NCBI RefSeq assembly: GCF_046736345.1
Contig: NZ_CP157210.1
Location: forward strand, 372,001-436,000
Length of the DNA stretch: 64,000 nucleotides
From: Hyphococcus formosus
GTDB taxonomy: Bacteria; Pseudomonadota; Alphaproteobacteria; Caulobacterales; Parvularculaceae
Direction: 5' to 3'
The notes under the pieces are model-generated. The model ran no database searches, had not been told where the DNA came from, and saw only the letters and a list, made by a program, of their open reading frames with translations. The position numbers and the translations under genes were made by a program. Below are positions 33,013 through 42,467 of this stretch, in pieces (position 1 is the first letter of the stretch; each line of letters opens with the position of its first letter).

Positions 33013-34326
33013 TTACCCGTTTGATTGAAGCAGCGACTTCATGCGTACATCCACCATCGCGTCACGCTCTACGTCGCGTAGATATTGTTGCGCGATCCGT
33101 GCGAGCTGGCGGGAGTAGATCCGATTTTCCAACGCTTCCCGTGACGGCAGGCCAAGCCCTTCGTCCTTGTCGCAGACATAGGCCGAATGATAGGCGTTGT
33201 CGGCTTTAATGACCGGGCTTTGCTCATCACGGCTCAGGTCTTCGATATGTGGCCGGAAACGCTCGTCAATTTGGTCAAGGGTTACATTTTCAAGAAGGCT
33301 ATAACCAACGCCTTTGCCCAGATCAATGCGCAATGAACGCCCCGAGCAGAGTTCTGCGGATTTGATCTTATCAAGGGCCGCACGGGCTGCGTTATTGCCT
33401 AAAGATTCATCAGCGGCAGCATAAGCAAGCGTGAAGGTTGGTTCGCCTTTCTCCGTCGCCTGACGTTTATCCCGCACAGCAAGGATCATGAATGCGCCTT
33501 CAGATGGAATAGGGTTTGTAACCGAGCCCGGCGGCAAATCACGAATTGCGGCGTCGAGTTCCTCTGAGAGTTCGCCCGAGCGTACCCATCCAAGATCGCC
33601 GCCAACTGCGGCTGTCGTACAAGCTGAGAATTGTTGCGCGACGACCGAAAACGGAACACCGCGGCGCATTTGTTCGATCAGCTGCATCGAACCTTGATAA
33701 TATTGCTGCGCCTGAGACGGATTATCGACGGGAATACAAATCTCTGAGACAAGATATTGCTCCTTGCTCGCATCTTCACGCATGCGCTCAAGGGTGTTTT
33801 CGATTTCGTCTTCGCTCACGCGCACCCGGTCGCGATACCGGCCCTGGACCAACTGTGGCCAAGCGATCTGCGCGCGGATTTGCTCGCGCAGGGATTTAAT
33901 CGAAACGCCGGTACCTTCGAGCATTTCGATCATTTGTTTTAGGGTCAGCCCCGATTGAGCCGCCATCATATTCAGCTCGTCATTGATCTCTTCGTCGGTA
34001 ACCTGAAGCTCGTATTTTCGGGTTTCCTGTAATTTGAGCCGTTCTTCGATCAGGTCGCGAAGGGCCTGCGCCTGCAATTGCGGGAAGGCCTCCTGTGGGA
34101 GTTTACCACCAGAAGAGATCACCATCATTTTCATGCGCTGGCGAACGTCAAAAGTCGTCACGACCGAGTCGTTAACAACGGCCGCAACTGCGCTTGCCGG
34201 GACGCCTGATCTGGCAATAACCTCGTCACTGGTGGGGCGTTCTTCAGATTCGGGGGCTTGGGCGAAAGCTGAGGCCATGCTTAAGAAAATGCTGCAAGCC
34301 ACTGAACTTAATAACGAAAATCGCAT
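33013..34326 (-). CDS. surA: Periplasmic chaperone/prolyl isomerase SurA
   Basis: Periplasmic chaperone that delivers LptD and porins to the BAM complex. Signal peptide of about 22 residues (SVACSIFLSMASAFA), then the SurA N-terminal chaperone domain (VAAVVNDSVVTTFDVRQRMKM) and parvulin-type domain (ACTTAAVGGDLGWVRSGEL). The 437-residue length is normal. Gene order lptD-surA-pdxA-rsmA matches E. coli lptD-surA-pdxA-ksgA, which is strong contextual support. Confidence 0.95.
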   Translation of the reverse strand: MRFSLLSSVACSIFLSMASAFAQAPESEERPTSDEVIARSGVPASAVAAVVNDSVVTTFDVRQRMKMMVISSGGKLPQEAFPQLQAQALRDLIEERLKLQETRKYELQVTDEEINDELNMMAAQSGLTLKQMIEMLEGTGVSIKSLREQIRAQIAWPQLVQGRYRDRVRVSEDEIENTLERMREDASKEQYLVSEICIPVDNPSQAQQYYQGSMQLIEQMRRGVPFSVVAQQFSACTTAAVGGDLGWVRSGELSEELDAAIRDLPPGSVTNPIPSEGAFMILAVRDKRQATEKGEPTFTLAYAAADESLGNNAARAALDKIKSAELCSGRSLRIDLGKGVGYSLLENVTLDQIDERFRPHIEDLSRDEQSPVIKADNAYHSAYVCDKDEGLGLPSREALENRIYSRQLARIAQQYLRDVERDAMVDVRMKSLLQSNG

Positions 34327-34404
34327 TAGCGTACTTTATCCTGTATTTACTATCATCGTCCGGCCCAGTGCGAAAATAGACTGAATTGTGCGCGGTGCAA
34401 GCGC

Positions 34405-36684
34405 TCACTCTACCAGCGATTTAAGTGTGAAGGTAAGAATGATTGCATTGTCGCGTTTTAAATTGGCGTCAAAGGTCCGATTTCGTCTGTAGGTGATGCC
34501 GAAGGTCGAACACTCGTCCTCATAACCGACGGTGAAATCTTGGCGAATAGTTTGATCGCTTTCAAGATCGACCCGCCACGCACCGCCGACCGACCAGTGA
34601 TCTAGGACTTTTACGCGGCCGGTTGCGGTCAGTTCTTCACGGCGCGTCAGATTATTAGCGACGTTTTCCTCGTTCAGGCGAACATAGCTCAAATTCGCGA
34701 GGAACCGCTTTGAGCGATAAAAGGCGAGGGACTCTGCGCGTTGGATGCCGCCATTCTTATCGTCGAGGCGGAAACGGTTTTCGATACCGACATTTTTATA
34801 CCGAACATTGAGTGATCCAACGATATCCGAACTTTTCTCACCAAGGCCGGACGAGGAGTCAAAAGCGTTCGTGTTCTGAATACGGTATTGCTGGCCGATG
34901 GCCCCTTCGACGGAAATACCGTTCGGGAAAATTGCCGATGCGGTCAGGCCGATATTCATCCGCTGGCCGTCTTCAAACGCGTCATAGCCCGTCGATTTAT
35001 TATAATCGAACAAGCCCGCATAATCGAATTCAATACTCTGCGAGTCTTCGTTGAGGATCTCGACAGGGTTTTGATCTGCCAAGCTGGCGACGATCTGGAC
35101 CCGAGGCTCGAGGAAAAGACGCGCTCCATGAAACTCCCGCGTTAGCGGATAAGACCATTCAGCACCGATCGTTGGTGCAATACGGTTTTCAAAATCGGAT
35201 GTTTCGGTCGTAGAGAAACCGGGGAAGTCATTCACACAAGACGAGGTTGCGCTCGTGCAGATCTCTGTACCCAAATCGAGATCCTGAAAACGATAGAGGT
35301 CGGCGCGGGCCTCAGCGAAAACATTAAAGCGATGGCCACCGCGGGTAATGAAGTCCCGTTCCCAATTTGCTGACGTCGTCAGACGCTGAGAGTCGATCCC
35401 TTCGGTACGGTAAAGTACGGCCATATTCGCCCCGATTGAGGCGCGGCCACCAAGGATCTTGTCATCGAACTTATATTTATAATCTACGAGCGGTAGGACA
35501 TAGGGGATCGTCGCTGAATCATCAGACGATCGAAGGCCCTGAAAGACGAATGTGTCAAAGGTCAGATTTGACCCGCCGCTTTTCCATTCGACTTTGGCGT
35601 TACTACGAAGCTGGTTGGTCTGGCCGCGGTCAAGCTCCTGCCGGAGGTCACCGCGTCGTTCAACGTCATACTGGCGGAGATAGGTGTCATCCGACACGCG
35701 CTCAATGTCATAGCTGACACGCCAATTATCACCAAAGTCGCGATAGCCGCGACCAAACAGGTGCCACCTTACGCCGGGGACATCTTCGGTTGGCTCGCTT
35801 GTATTGTCATAGTCGATGACACCGCCAGATAGGACGTGATAGCCGTCATTCCCCTTGCGCCGCCATTCACCCTGCCACAACACACCGTCTGACGTTGTGA
35901 ATTTCGGGAAAAAGGTCGCATCCTGATGATTGGAAATCGCCAGATAATAAGGCAGCTCGATATTGAAACCGAGGCGGCTCGACGTTCCGATATTCGGCGG
36001 TAGAAAACCGGACTGGCGTTCAACCGACGGATCCGGCGTTTGCAGGAAGGGCGCATAGATAATCGGTATGCCCTTCATTTCGAGGAATGCATGATGGAAA
36101 CGAACGACTTTTCGTTCTTTGTCGCGCGTGACCCTTAGGGCCTTTATCCGCCAAGTGGGCGTCTTGCCTTCGCCCTGTTCGTTACACACATTACACGAAG
36201 TATATACGGCGCGGCTGAGACGGGTGCGCGCACCTTGTTCCTGAATGGCGCTATCGGCCGCGAGCCGGGCATTATCTTCGAGAAGGGCAGAGAAATTTTC
36301 TGCGATGCCGTCGCGAAGATCGCCGGATAGTTCGACCCGTCCAGCGAACGCAGTTTCAAGATCGGAGTCCGTGATGGAGACATTGCCCTCTGCGATGACA
36401 ATATCGGTATTGGGATTGTAGATCAGCTTATCGGCCCGCAAATAGCGCTCACCGAAATAGGCCCGAACATCACCTTCGGCGATGATGGGGCCTTCGTCGA
36501 AATCTCGGGTGACGGTATCCGCCTCGAACAGGACCGTTTCCTGTTCTTCTTCGTCTGGAATGGATACGGGATCGCTCTGCGCCATCGCGCTGGTGGTTAT
36601 GCCGGACGGAACAAAACCGCCACCGACGCTAGCCAGCACCGTTGACATTAATAGGCGCGCTATAAGGCGGTTATCAGTCGACAC
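34405..36684 (-). CDS. lptD: LPS assembly protein LptD
   Basis: Outer-membrane barrel that inserts LPS into the outer leaflet. Signal peptide runs to about residue 35 (ASAMAQ region), followed by the OstA/jelly-roll domain (LFEADTVTRDFDEGPIIAEGDVRAYFG) and the long C-terminal barrel with the DLPYYLAISNHQDATFFP-type LptD segment (ELPYYLAISNHQDATF). Cysteines that could form the essential disulfides are seen at TSCNVC and DECSTFG. 759 residues, in the normal range. Downstream of lptF-lptG on the same strand. Confidence 0.95.
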   Translation of the reverse strand: MSTDNRLIARLLMSTVLASVGGGFVPSGITTSAMAQSDPVSIPDEEEQETVLFEADTVTRDFDEGPIIAEGDVRAYFGERYLRADKLIYNPNTDIVIAEGNVSITDSDLETAFAGRVELSGDLRDGIAENFSALLEDNARLAADSAIQEQGARTRLSRAVYTSCNVCNEQGEGKTPTWRIKALRVTRDKERKVVRFHHAFLEMKGIPIIYAPFLQTPDPSVERQSGFLPPNIGTSSRLGFNIELPYYLAISNHQDATFFPKFTTSDGVLWQGEWRRKGNDGYHVLSGGVIDYDNTSEPTEDVPGVRWHLFGRGYRDFGDNWRVSYDIERVSDDTYLRQYDVERRGDLRQELDRGQTNQLRSNAKVEWKSGGSNLTFDTFVFQGLRSSDDSATIPYVLPLVDYKYKFDDKILGGRASIGANMAVLYRTEGIDSQRLTTSANWERDFITRGGHRFNVFAEARADLYRFQDLDLGTEICTSATSSCVNDFPGFSTTETSDFENRIAPTIGAEWSYPLTREFHGARLFLEPRVQIVASLADQNPVEILNEDSQSIEFDYAGLFDYNKSTGYDAFEDGQRMNIGLTASAIFPNGISVEGAIGQQYRIQNTNAFDSSSGLGEKSSDIVGSLNVRYKNVGIENRFRLDDKNGGIQRAESLAFYRSKRFLANLSYVRLNEENVANNLTRREELTATGRVKVLDHWSVGGAWRVDLESDQTIRQDFTVGYEDECSTFGITYRRNRTFDANLKRDNAIILTFTLKSLVE

Positions 36685-36787
36685 AAAAAAAGGCCCTTCG
36701 CAGCGCGAATCAGTAAGAAAAGGTTTTTGTTAGAGATATATGAGCCGTTCGGCGAGGTCTAGTCGATCTCTCATTTCAGGTGGAAAA

Positions 36788-37882
36788 TCAACCATCTTCG
36801 AGGTGTAACATTGCCGTAACCGCGGCGAGAGAGGCAACAATTGCCGGGGTCCACGCCGCTAGCGACGCCGGCGCAAGCCCAGACTCGCCTAATGCTGTCG
36901 CAATTTCCGACAGGACATAGAGCGTAAAGCCCGCGAGGATCGAGAGGATTGCCAATTGGATGGCCCCGCCGGTCCGGGGCGGTCGCATCGAAAATGCGGC
37001 GGCGATCAACACCATCGCCAATAGTTTTAGCGGTGTCGAACAGAGTTCGTGAAAACGAATATTATACCGGATGGTGGGCAGGCCGGCGGCATCGGCGAGC
37101 AGGATGAAATGCGGCAATTGCCAAAGGGACATGGTTTCGGGCGGCGACACCCGTTCGCGCAAATTAGCCGAAGTGAGGGTCGTCACGACCGCATAGATCG
37201 GAACGTATGTTTCGGTTTCACTATCTGGCGTTCGCAACCGGGCTTCGTGCAACTCAAGCGTATTGCCAGAGAGGAATGCTTCCTCCGCATCTATGCGCTC
37301 AAGAAAGGCGCTCTCTCGGTCGAAACGCCAAATGATGACATCTTCGAGCACTTCCTTTTGTTCATCGAAATTGCGTGAGTTGATTATCAACTGACCTGCT
37401 TCATCGCGCTGGCGTAACCAGATGCCATCGCCGAAGACCCGGACCAGATTACCTTCGACCCCTTGTTTTTTGCTTTTGATATTTTCGGCATGGGACATCA
37501 AACTGGCCGAAAGCGGATCTATGGCCGTTATGACAATAAAACCAAACAGGGCGGCAATGAGCGCCGTTGGCCCCAATAACCGCCAGGCCGAAAGACCGGC
37601 CGAACGCATAACCGAAATCTCTGAGCGTTTGTTGAGCTGGTGAAACATCCAGATCGAGCCAAACAGAAATACGAACGGGATTAACGCCTGCGTCAGGGAT
37701 GGTGCACGCAGCAAGGTGAGGTTCAAGGCAAGGCCAAAATCGCCATTAGCGACTTTGCCTGCAAAGCGCATATTCTCGATCAGATCGACCAAAAGTACCA
37801 GGCAGGTAAGGATCGCGAACAGGCCGCCAACGGCAATGACGGTTCTTAGGGCGATATAGCGGAACAATGTTGCTGGCGGCAT
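36788..37882 (-). CDS. lptG: LPS export permease LptG
   Basis: Inner-membrane YjgP/YjgQ family permease of the LptB2FG transporter. Several hydrophobic segments near both ends (residues about 13-30, 55-80, 95-125, 265-350) flank a periplasmic domain, the normal LptF/G architecture. LFLFGSIWMFHQLNKRSEISVMRSAGLSAWRL is the coupling helix. Its start shares one base with the lptF stop (CATCA, TGATG on the minus strand), so the two are translationally coupled. Confidence 0.93.
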   Translation of the reverse strand: MPPATLFRYIALRTVIAVGGLFAILTCLVLLVDLIENMRFAGKVANGDFGLALNLTLLRAPSLTQALIPFVFLFGSIWMFHQLNKRSEISVMRSAGLSAWRLLGPTALIAALFGFIVITAIDPLSASLMSHAENIKSKKQGVEGNLVRVFGDGIWLRQRDEAGQLIINSRNFDEQKEVLEDVIIWRFDRESAFLERIDAEEAFLSGNTLELHEARLRTPDSETETYVPIYAVVTTLTSANLRERVSPPETMSLWQLPHFILLADAAGLPTIRYNIRFHELCSTPLKLLAMVLIAAAFSMRPPRTGGAIQLAILSILAGFTLYVLSEIATALGESGLAPASLAAWTPAIVASLAAVTAMLHLEDG

Positions 37883-38994
37883 CAGGCGACACTCCGCTGG
37901 GGCAAGATCCGCCAGTTTTGTGGCGCGTATATCAAAAATGCCGCTGCGCCAATTGCGGCAAGGGGCGGCGCATAGAGCATCCAGACCGCACCGGTCTCAC
38001 TGGCAAAACCTTGAGCAAGAAATCCCGCCACGCGCAGGCCAAACACAACCACGCCAGCCCCCGCAACCCGGAGGAAATAACTCCGCCGCGTATAGGCCCC
38101 GCCGATTAATGCGTTCAACCCGACGAGCACATAAGCAAAGGCATAGAGCGGCGAGGCCAGACGGGCATGTCCCTCGGCAATGAGCTTGCCTTCATTCGCC
38201 CGATCATAAGGTTTTGAAAGATCGGGGTTTAAAAGCTCGCCCAAATAGCGCTCCGTTAGTTCAAGTTGTAACTCGCCGGGGCCATCATTCAGGGTTGATA
38301 CATTTACGGCCCAGTCATCGAACCGAATGAAATCGACTTTATCGCCGTCGCGGCCTTCGCGTTGGATATTGCCGTTTTTAAGGATCAATAAGGGTCCGGC
38401 TTTTGTTTCCTGTAAGATTGCCCGCTGCGCCATATAGGTCTCGCGCTTATCTTTGTTGCGGTAATCATTGATCAGCAAACCCACAAACTGATTTCCCGGG
38501 CGGGACTCGTCTACGTAAATTGTAAATCCGTCTGACGCGCTAATGAACTCGCCGCTACGCAGAAGCGACGTCGCAAAATCTGCGCGGATCTCCGCCACGG
38601 TTTGCTTCAATACGCGATAGCTCCGCGGCATCAAATCTACATTCACGTAAAGCGTCGCGCAGGCGGTCAGCAATGTAATGAACAAAAGGGGTAGGGAGAT
38701 CCGCCAGCGGCTGATCCCCGCGGCGAACATGACAGCAATTTCACTATCGGAATGCAGCCGGTAAAGGGCGTAAACCACGGCCCCGAAAAGCGCGAATGGG
38801 ATGATGATCGCAAGCAGGCTGGGGATAATGAGCATGCTTAGATAGAGAAAGACCAAGAAGCCCTGGCCATATTCCACAATGATCTCAATCCGCTGGAGGC
38901 TTTGTGTCATCCAGACAATCGCGGTGGTGACCACCAAAATCAGGATTAAGGGCATCAAACACTGGCGCAGGATATATTTGTCCAGACTGTTCAA
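37882..38994 (-). CDS. lptF: LPS export permease LptF
   Basis: Second permease subunit of LptB2FG. The N-terminus KYILRQCLMPLILILVVTTAIVW and the segment VYALYRLHSDSEIAVMFAAGISRWRI are family hallmarks; the latter couples to the LptB ATPase. 370 residues with about six membrane segments. First gene of the lptF-G-D-surA-pdxA-rsmA run, divergent from pepA across about 175 bases that should hold both promoters. Confidence 0.94.
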   Translation of the reverse strand: MNSLDKYILRQCLMPLILILVVTTAIVWMTQSLQRIEIIVEYGQGFLVFLYLSMLIIPSLLAIIIPFALFGAVVYALYRLHSDSEIAVMFAAGISRWRISLPLLFITLLTACATLYVNVDLMPRSYRVLKQTVAEIRADFATSLLRSGEFISASDGFTIYVDESRPGNQFVGLLINDYRNKDKRETYMAQRAILQETKAGPLLILKNGNIQREGRDGDKVDFIRFDDWAVNVSTLNDGPGELQLELTERYLGELLNPDLSKPYDRANEGKLIAEGHARLASPLYAFAYVLVGLNALIGGAYTRRSYFLRVAGAGVVVFGLRVAGFLAQGFASETGAVWMLYAPPLAAIGAAAFLIYAPQNWRILPQRSVA

Positions 38995-39169
38995 GTTTTT
39001 GTGCTCTTTCCTTATTGTGCGACGTGAGTAGAGTAACGCCGAACGATCGAATACCGGCCTAGCACAAACCGGACCTAAGCCGAAAGCACCCCGCCAATTT
39101 TGACTGCGCTATGCTATAGAACGGTCAACAGGTTTGAAGACAAAAAACAAACGATACAAGAGGACATCC

Positions 39170-40660
39170 ATGCAAATTACGTTTTCCGCTGCCGCACTTC
39201 CCAAAACTGGTGCGATTGTCATCCCGATGTTCGAGGACGGCGGCAAGCCGAAGGCTTATGATGATCTTGATAAAGCCACCGATGGTGCCGTTGAGCGCGC
39301 GGTAAAAGCGGCGGGCTTCAAGGCGAAAAAAGGCAAATCCCTCGATATCGTCGCGCCGTCAGGAATTAATAACAGCCGGATCGTGCTGCTTGGCGCGGGC
39401 CCGTCGAAATCTTTCTCGCTACATGAAGCAGAAACCGTTGGCGGTAATGCCGCAGCAAAACTGCTGGGCGGGTCCGAAAAATCAGGCGTGATCGCAGTCA
39501 CAGGATTAACAGCCAAGGGCGTCGATGCGGGAAAAATGGCAGCGCATATCGGCCTAGGTGCGCGGATGAAAACCTATCGGTTCGATAAATACCGCACCAA
39601 AGAAGAAAAAGAGGACAAGCCGAGCCTCACAAAAATTACAATTTCGACAAATGCGACATCGGCAAAAACCGTATATGGCGATCTCGACAAGGTGGGTGAT
39701 GGTGTCTTCCTCACCCGCGATCTTGTTTCGGAACCTGCGAATATTCTTTTCCCGGAAAGCTTTGCAAAACGGTGTCAGGCCCTGAGCAAGCTGGGCGTTA
39801 AAGTCAAAGTGCTCGGTGAAGCGGAAATGGCCAAGCTTGGTATGGGCTCGCTTTTGGGTGTCGGTCAGGGTTCGGTTCGCGAGTCAAAGCTCGTGGCGAT
39901 GGAATGGAATGGCGGCAAAAAAGGCGACGCGCCCGTCGCATTTGTCGGAAAAGGTGTGACTTTTGATACCGGCGGTATTTCGCTGAAGCCCGCGCCCGGC
40001 ATGGAAGATATGAAATGGGATATGGGCGGTGCTGGTGCCGTTACGGGTGCAATGGCGGCGATTGCCGGCCGTAAAGCGAAAGCAAATGTGATTGGCGTTG
40101 TCGGCCTCGTGGAAAATATGCCCGATGGCAATGCGCAGCGCCCCGGCGATGTTGTAACGTCGATGTCTGGCCAAACGATTGAGGTCCTCAATACCGACGC
40201 GGAAGGGCGACTGGTGCTCGCAGACGCGCTTTGGTGGACGCAGGAAACCTACAAGCCAAAAGCTGTGATTGATCTTGCAACATTGACGGGCGCAATCATC
40301 ATTTCACTTGCCCATGAATTTGGCGGCATGTTCACAAAGGACGACAAGCTCGCCAAACAACTTGATGCCGCTGGCGAAGCGTCTGGCGACAAGCTATGGC
40401 GCATGCCGCTAACCAAAACCCATGACGAAATGATCAAGTCCGACATTGCGGATATGCAAAATATCGGGGGCAAGGGCGCAGGCTCTTCGACCGCTGCGGC
40501 ATTCCTCGGCCGGTTTATCCAAGATGGCGTATCTTGGGCGCATCTCGATATTGCGGGCATGGCATGGAACACCAAAGACAAGCCGACCTGCCCGAAAGGT
40601 GGTTCTGGCTTTGGCGTTCGTTTGCTCGACGAATATATTCGCGCAAACTACGAGAAATAA
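39170..40660 (+). CDS. pepA: Leucyl aminopeptidase PepA
   Basis: Cytosolic M17 metallo-aminopeptidase that removes N-terminal residues from peptides. The catalytic signature NTDAEGRLVLADAL and the metal-binding GKGVTFDTGGISLKP are intact. About 496 residues from the ATG at 39170, which follows AGAGGAC; the frame is open 12 codons upstream, but that part is basic and unlike the family. Divergent from lptF; holC lies three genes downstream, and pepA-holC is a common pairing in proteobacteria. Confidence 0.96.
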   Translation: MQITFSAAALPKTGAIVIPMFEDGGKPKAYDDLDKATDGAVERAVKAAGFKAKKGKSLDIVAPSGINNSRIVLLGAGPSKSFSLHEAETVGGNAAAKLLGGSEKSGVIAVTGLTAKGVDAGKMAAHIGLGARMKTYRFDKYRTKEEKEDKPSLTKITISTNATSAKTVYGDLDKVGDGVFLTRDLVSEPANILFPESFAKRCQALSKLGVKVKVLGEAEMAKLGMGSLLGVGQGSVRESKLVAMEWNGGKKGDAPVAFVGKGVTFDTGGISLKPAPGMEDMKWDMGGAGAVTGAMAAIAGRKAKANVIGVVGLVENMPDGNAQRPGDVVTSMSGQTIEVLNTDAEGRLVLADALWWTQETYKPKAVIDLATLTGAIIISLAHEFGGMFTKDDKLAKQLDAAGEASGDKLWRMPLTKTHDEMIKSDIADMQNIGGKGAGSSTAAAFLGRFIQDGVSWAHLDIAGMAWNTKDKPTCPKGGSGFGVRLLDEYIRANYEK

Positions 40661-40678
40661 AATCATGCGGGAGGCGAT

Positions 40679-41119
40679 ATGAAAGTTATTATACTGATAA
40701 TATTGGCGTTGATTATTCTCGCCGTCAGCTTTTTTGTCGTTCTCTCGATTAAATCACGAAGTGGCAGTGCACCGGGCTTAGTCGATGGTGCACTGGCCCC
40801 TTGTCCTTCATCACCGAACTGCGTTTCGAGCGAAGACAATGCCGATGAGGCTCATCGTGTCGCCCCGTTCCCGATTGATGTTTGGGAAGCGCTGCCGGAG
40901 CTTATCGGTAAAGAGGGCGGTGTGGTTGTTGCGATCAACGATAATTATATCGCCAGCGAATTTTCGTCCCCGCTCATGAAATATGTTGATGATGTTGAGT
41001 TCCGAAAAGCAGAAGACTTTGTGCATGTGCGCTCTGCGTCGCGCGTTGGTCATAGCGATCTGGGCACCAACCGCAAACGGGTCGAGGCGCTGCGCGCGGC
41101 CTTGACGGCGCAAAAGTAA
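40679..41119 (+). CDS. DUF1499 family membrane-anchored protein
   Basis: 146-residue protein with an N-terminal membrane helix (residues about 3-24: IILIILALIILAVSFFVVLS) and a DUF1499 domain: LAPCPSSPNCVSSEDN, then the conserved VEFRKAEDFVHVRSASRVGHSDLGTNRKRVEALRAAL. Family function is unknown. Follows pepA by 18 bases, so likely cotranscribed. Confidence 0.88.
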   Translation: MKVIILIILALIILAVSFFVVLSIKSRSGSAPGLVDGALAPCPSSPNCVSSEDNADEAHRVAPFPIDVWEALPELIGKEGGVVVAINDNYIASEFSSPLMKYVDDVEFRKAEDFVHVRSASRVGHSDLGTNRKRVEALRAALTAQK

Positions 41120-41133
41120 ACTGGAGTTCCGCC

Positions 41134-41688
41134 ATGGCGGCGTTTTTTGACCGACTGAATGAAAAGCATATCGCGTTTATCGAGCGCCAGCCCATGTTCT
41201 TTGTGGCGAGCGCTGCCGCCGACGGGCGCATCAACCTGTCGCCAAAGGGAATGGACACGTTTCGCGTGCTCGATGCGGCGACGGTCGCCTATCTCGACCT
41301 CACCGGCAGCGGGAACGAGACCGCCGCGCATATCAAACGCGACGGGCGGGTCACCGTGATGCTGAACAGTTTCGACAAGGTTCCCTTGATCCTCCGGCTT
41401 TACGGGCGCGGGCGCGTCGCGGCGATGGGGTCGGCCGAATTCGCCGCCCACAAAGACCGCTTTCCCGACTTGCCGGGCGCGCGCCAGATCATTTTCGTCG
41501 ATATTGACAGCGTACAGACAAGTTGCGGTTACGCGGTGCCGGAAATGGCGCTTATCGCGGAGCGCCAGGTGCTGGTGCAATCGACGCTGGCGAGAGGCGA
41601 AGAGGGCTTGCGCAATTACCAGCGCGAAAAGAACATGACGAGCATTGACGGTTTTGAAACCGGCCTTGTGGTTGCGGATCACAAATGA
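41134..41688 (+). CDS. Pyridoxamine 5'-phosphate oxidase family protein
   Basis: 184-residue protein with the split-barrel FMN-binding fold: FFVASAAADGRINLSPKG and VAYLDLTGSGNETAAHIKRDGRVTVML are characteristic. Function in the family ranges from true PNPOx to haem or coenzyme-F420 enzymes; no substrate can be named. Its G+C content is clearly higher than its neighbours (63-75% in sampled 60-base lines), so it may have been acquired. Overlaps holC by four bases. Confidence 0.85.
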   Translation: MAAFFDRLNEKHIAFIERQPMFFVASAAADGRINLSPKGMDTFRVLDAATVAYLDLTGSGNETAAHIKRDGRVTVMLNSFDKVPLILRLYGRGRVAAMGSAEFAAHKDRFPDLPGARQIIFVDIDSVQTSCGYAVPEMALIAERQVLVQSTLARGEEGLRNYQREKNMTSIDGFETGLVVADHK

Positions 41689-42134
41689 CGGAAGTTCTTT
41701 TTTATCACCTGGAGCGAGGCGGGGTCGAAGGGGTCTTGCCGGACCTATTGGAAAAGACCCTTGGGCGCGGATGGCGGGCGGTCGTGCGAACGATCAATCG
41801 CGAGCGCGTGAATATGCTCGACAACCATTTATGGGTCTATCGCGATGAAAGTTTTCTGCCGCATGCTAGTGCGGGCGATGGCGCGGGGCAGCCGGTCTGG
41901 CTGACCGATGGTGAGGATGTGCCGAATGGCGCTGAGCTATTATTTCTGGTCGATGGCGCAAAAACCGAAGCGAGTGCGCTTGATAATTTCGTCCGCTGCG
42001 TAACGATTTTTGATGGGCGCGATGACGAGGCGCTCGGTGATGCGCGGCAATTCTGGAAAGAAACGAAAGCTGCTGGTCATGACGTTGCCTATTGGCGGCA
42101 ATCGCCAGAAGGGCGCTGGGAAAAACAGGCATAA
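41685..42134 (+). CDS. holC: DNA polymerase III chi subunit HolC
   Basis: Chi subunit of the clamp loader, which links the holoenzyme to single-strand binding protein. The alphaproteobacterial form starts MTEVLFYHLERGGVEGVLPDLLEKTL and contains ERVNMLDNHLWVYRDESFLPH and ELLFLVDGAK...FDGRD. 149 residues. Overlaps the oxidase-like gene (ATGA) and is in the pepA operon, its usual place in many proteobacteria. Confidence 0.93.
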   Translation: MTEVLFYHLERGGVEGVLPDLLEKTLGRGWRAVVRTINRERVNMLDNHLWVYRDESFLPHASAGDGAGQPVWLTDGEDVPNGAELLFLVDGAKTEASALDNFVRCVTIFDGRDDEALGDARQFWKETKAAGHDVAYWRQSPEGRWEKQA

Positions 42135-42137
42135 TTG

Positions 42138-42467
42138 ATGATCGATCTGGATGCCTTTCGATTGAAATTATTGGCGCGTCGGGACGAGCTTGAGACGCTT
42201 TCAAACGAAAGCAAAGACACCAGAAAACCGGTCGAGCTTGATCAACAATCCGTCGGTAGACTTTCGCGGCAAGACGCGTTGCAGCAGCAAGCCATGGCAA
42301 ATGCGCAAGAAGCCAGACGCATAAATGAACAACGGAAAATCGACGCAGCGCTGAAGCGCCTCGACGAAGGCGAATACGGATATTGCGCAGAATGCGGTGA
42401 ACCCATTGCCGAAAAGCGGTTACTCATCGATCTGACTGCTAGCTTTTGTGCGGGCTGCGCGCGTTAA
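42138..42467 (+). CDS. DksA/TraR-type C4 zinc-finger protein
   Basis: 109-residue protein with an N-terminal helical coiled-coil part and a C-terminal zinc finger: YCAECGEPIAEKRLLIDLTASFCAGCAR gives the four-Cys motif. This is the size and layout of short TraR/DksA-like RNA polymerase secondary-channel proteins; the acidic DxxDxA tip of true DksA is not clear. The ATG at 42138 is preferred to the TTG directly before it. Last gene of the pepA run; its stop overlaps the convergent antiporter gene. Confidence 0.88.
   Translation: MIDLDAFRLKLLARRDELETLSNESKDTRKPVELDQQSVGRLSRQDALQQQAMANAQEARRINEQRKIDAALKRLDEGEYGYCAECGEPIAEKRLLIDLTASFCAGCAR

Noticed and set aside
39099..39121. TTGACT and TATAGA near the pepA start as promoter
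   Set aside because: The two boxes are only nine bases apart, too close for a sigma-70 promoter; either is part of another pair I could not resolve.
42138..42467. Calling the zinc-finger protein true DksA
   Set aside because: It is shorter than DksA (about 150 residues) and the acidic coiled-coil tip motif is not apparent, so only the broader DksA/TraR family is claimed.
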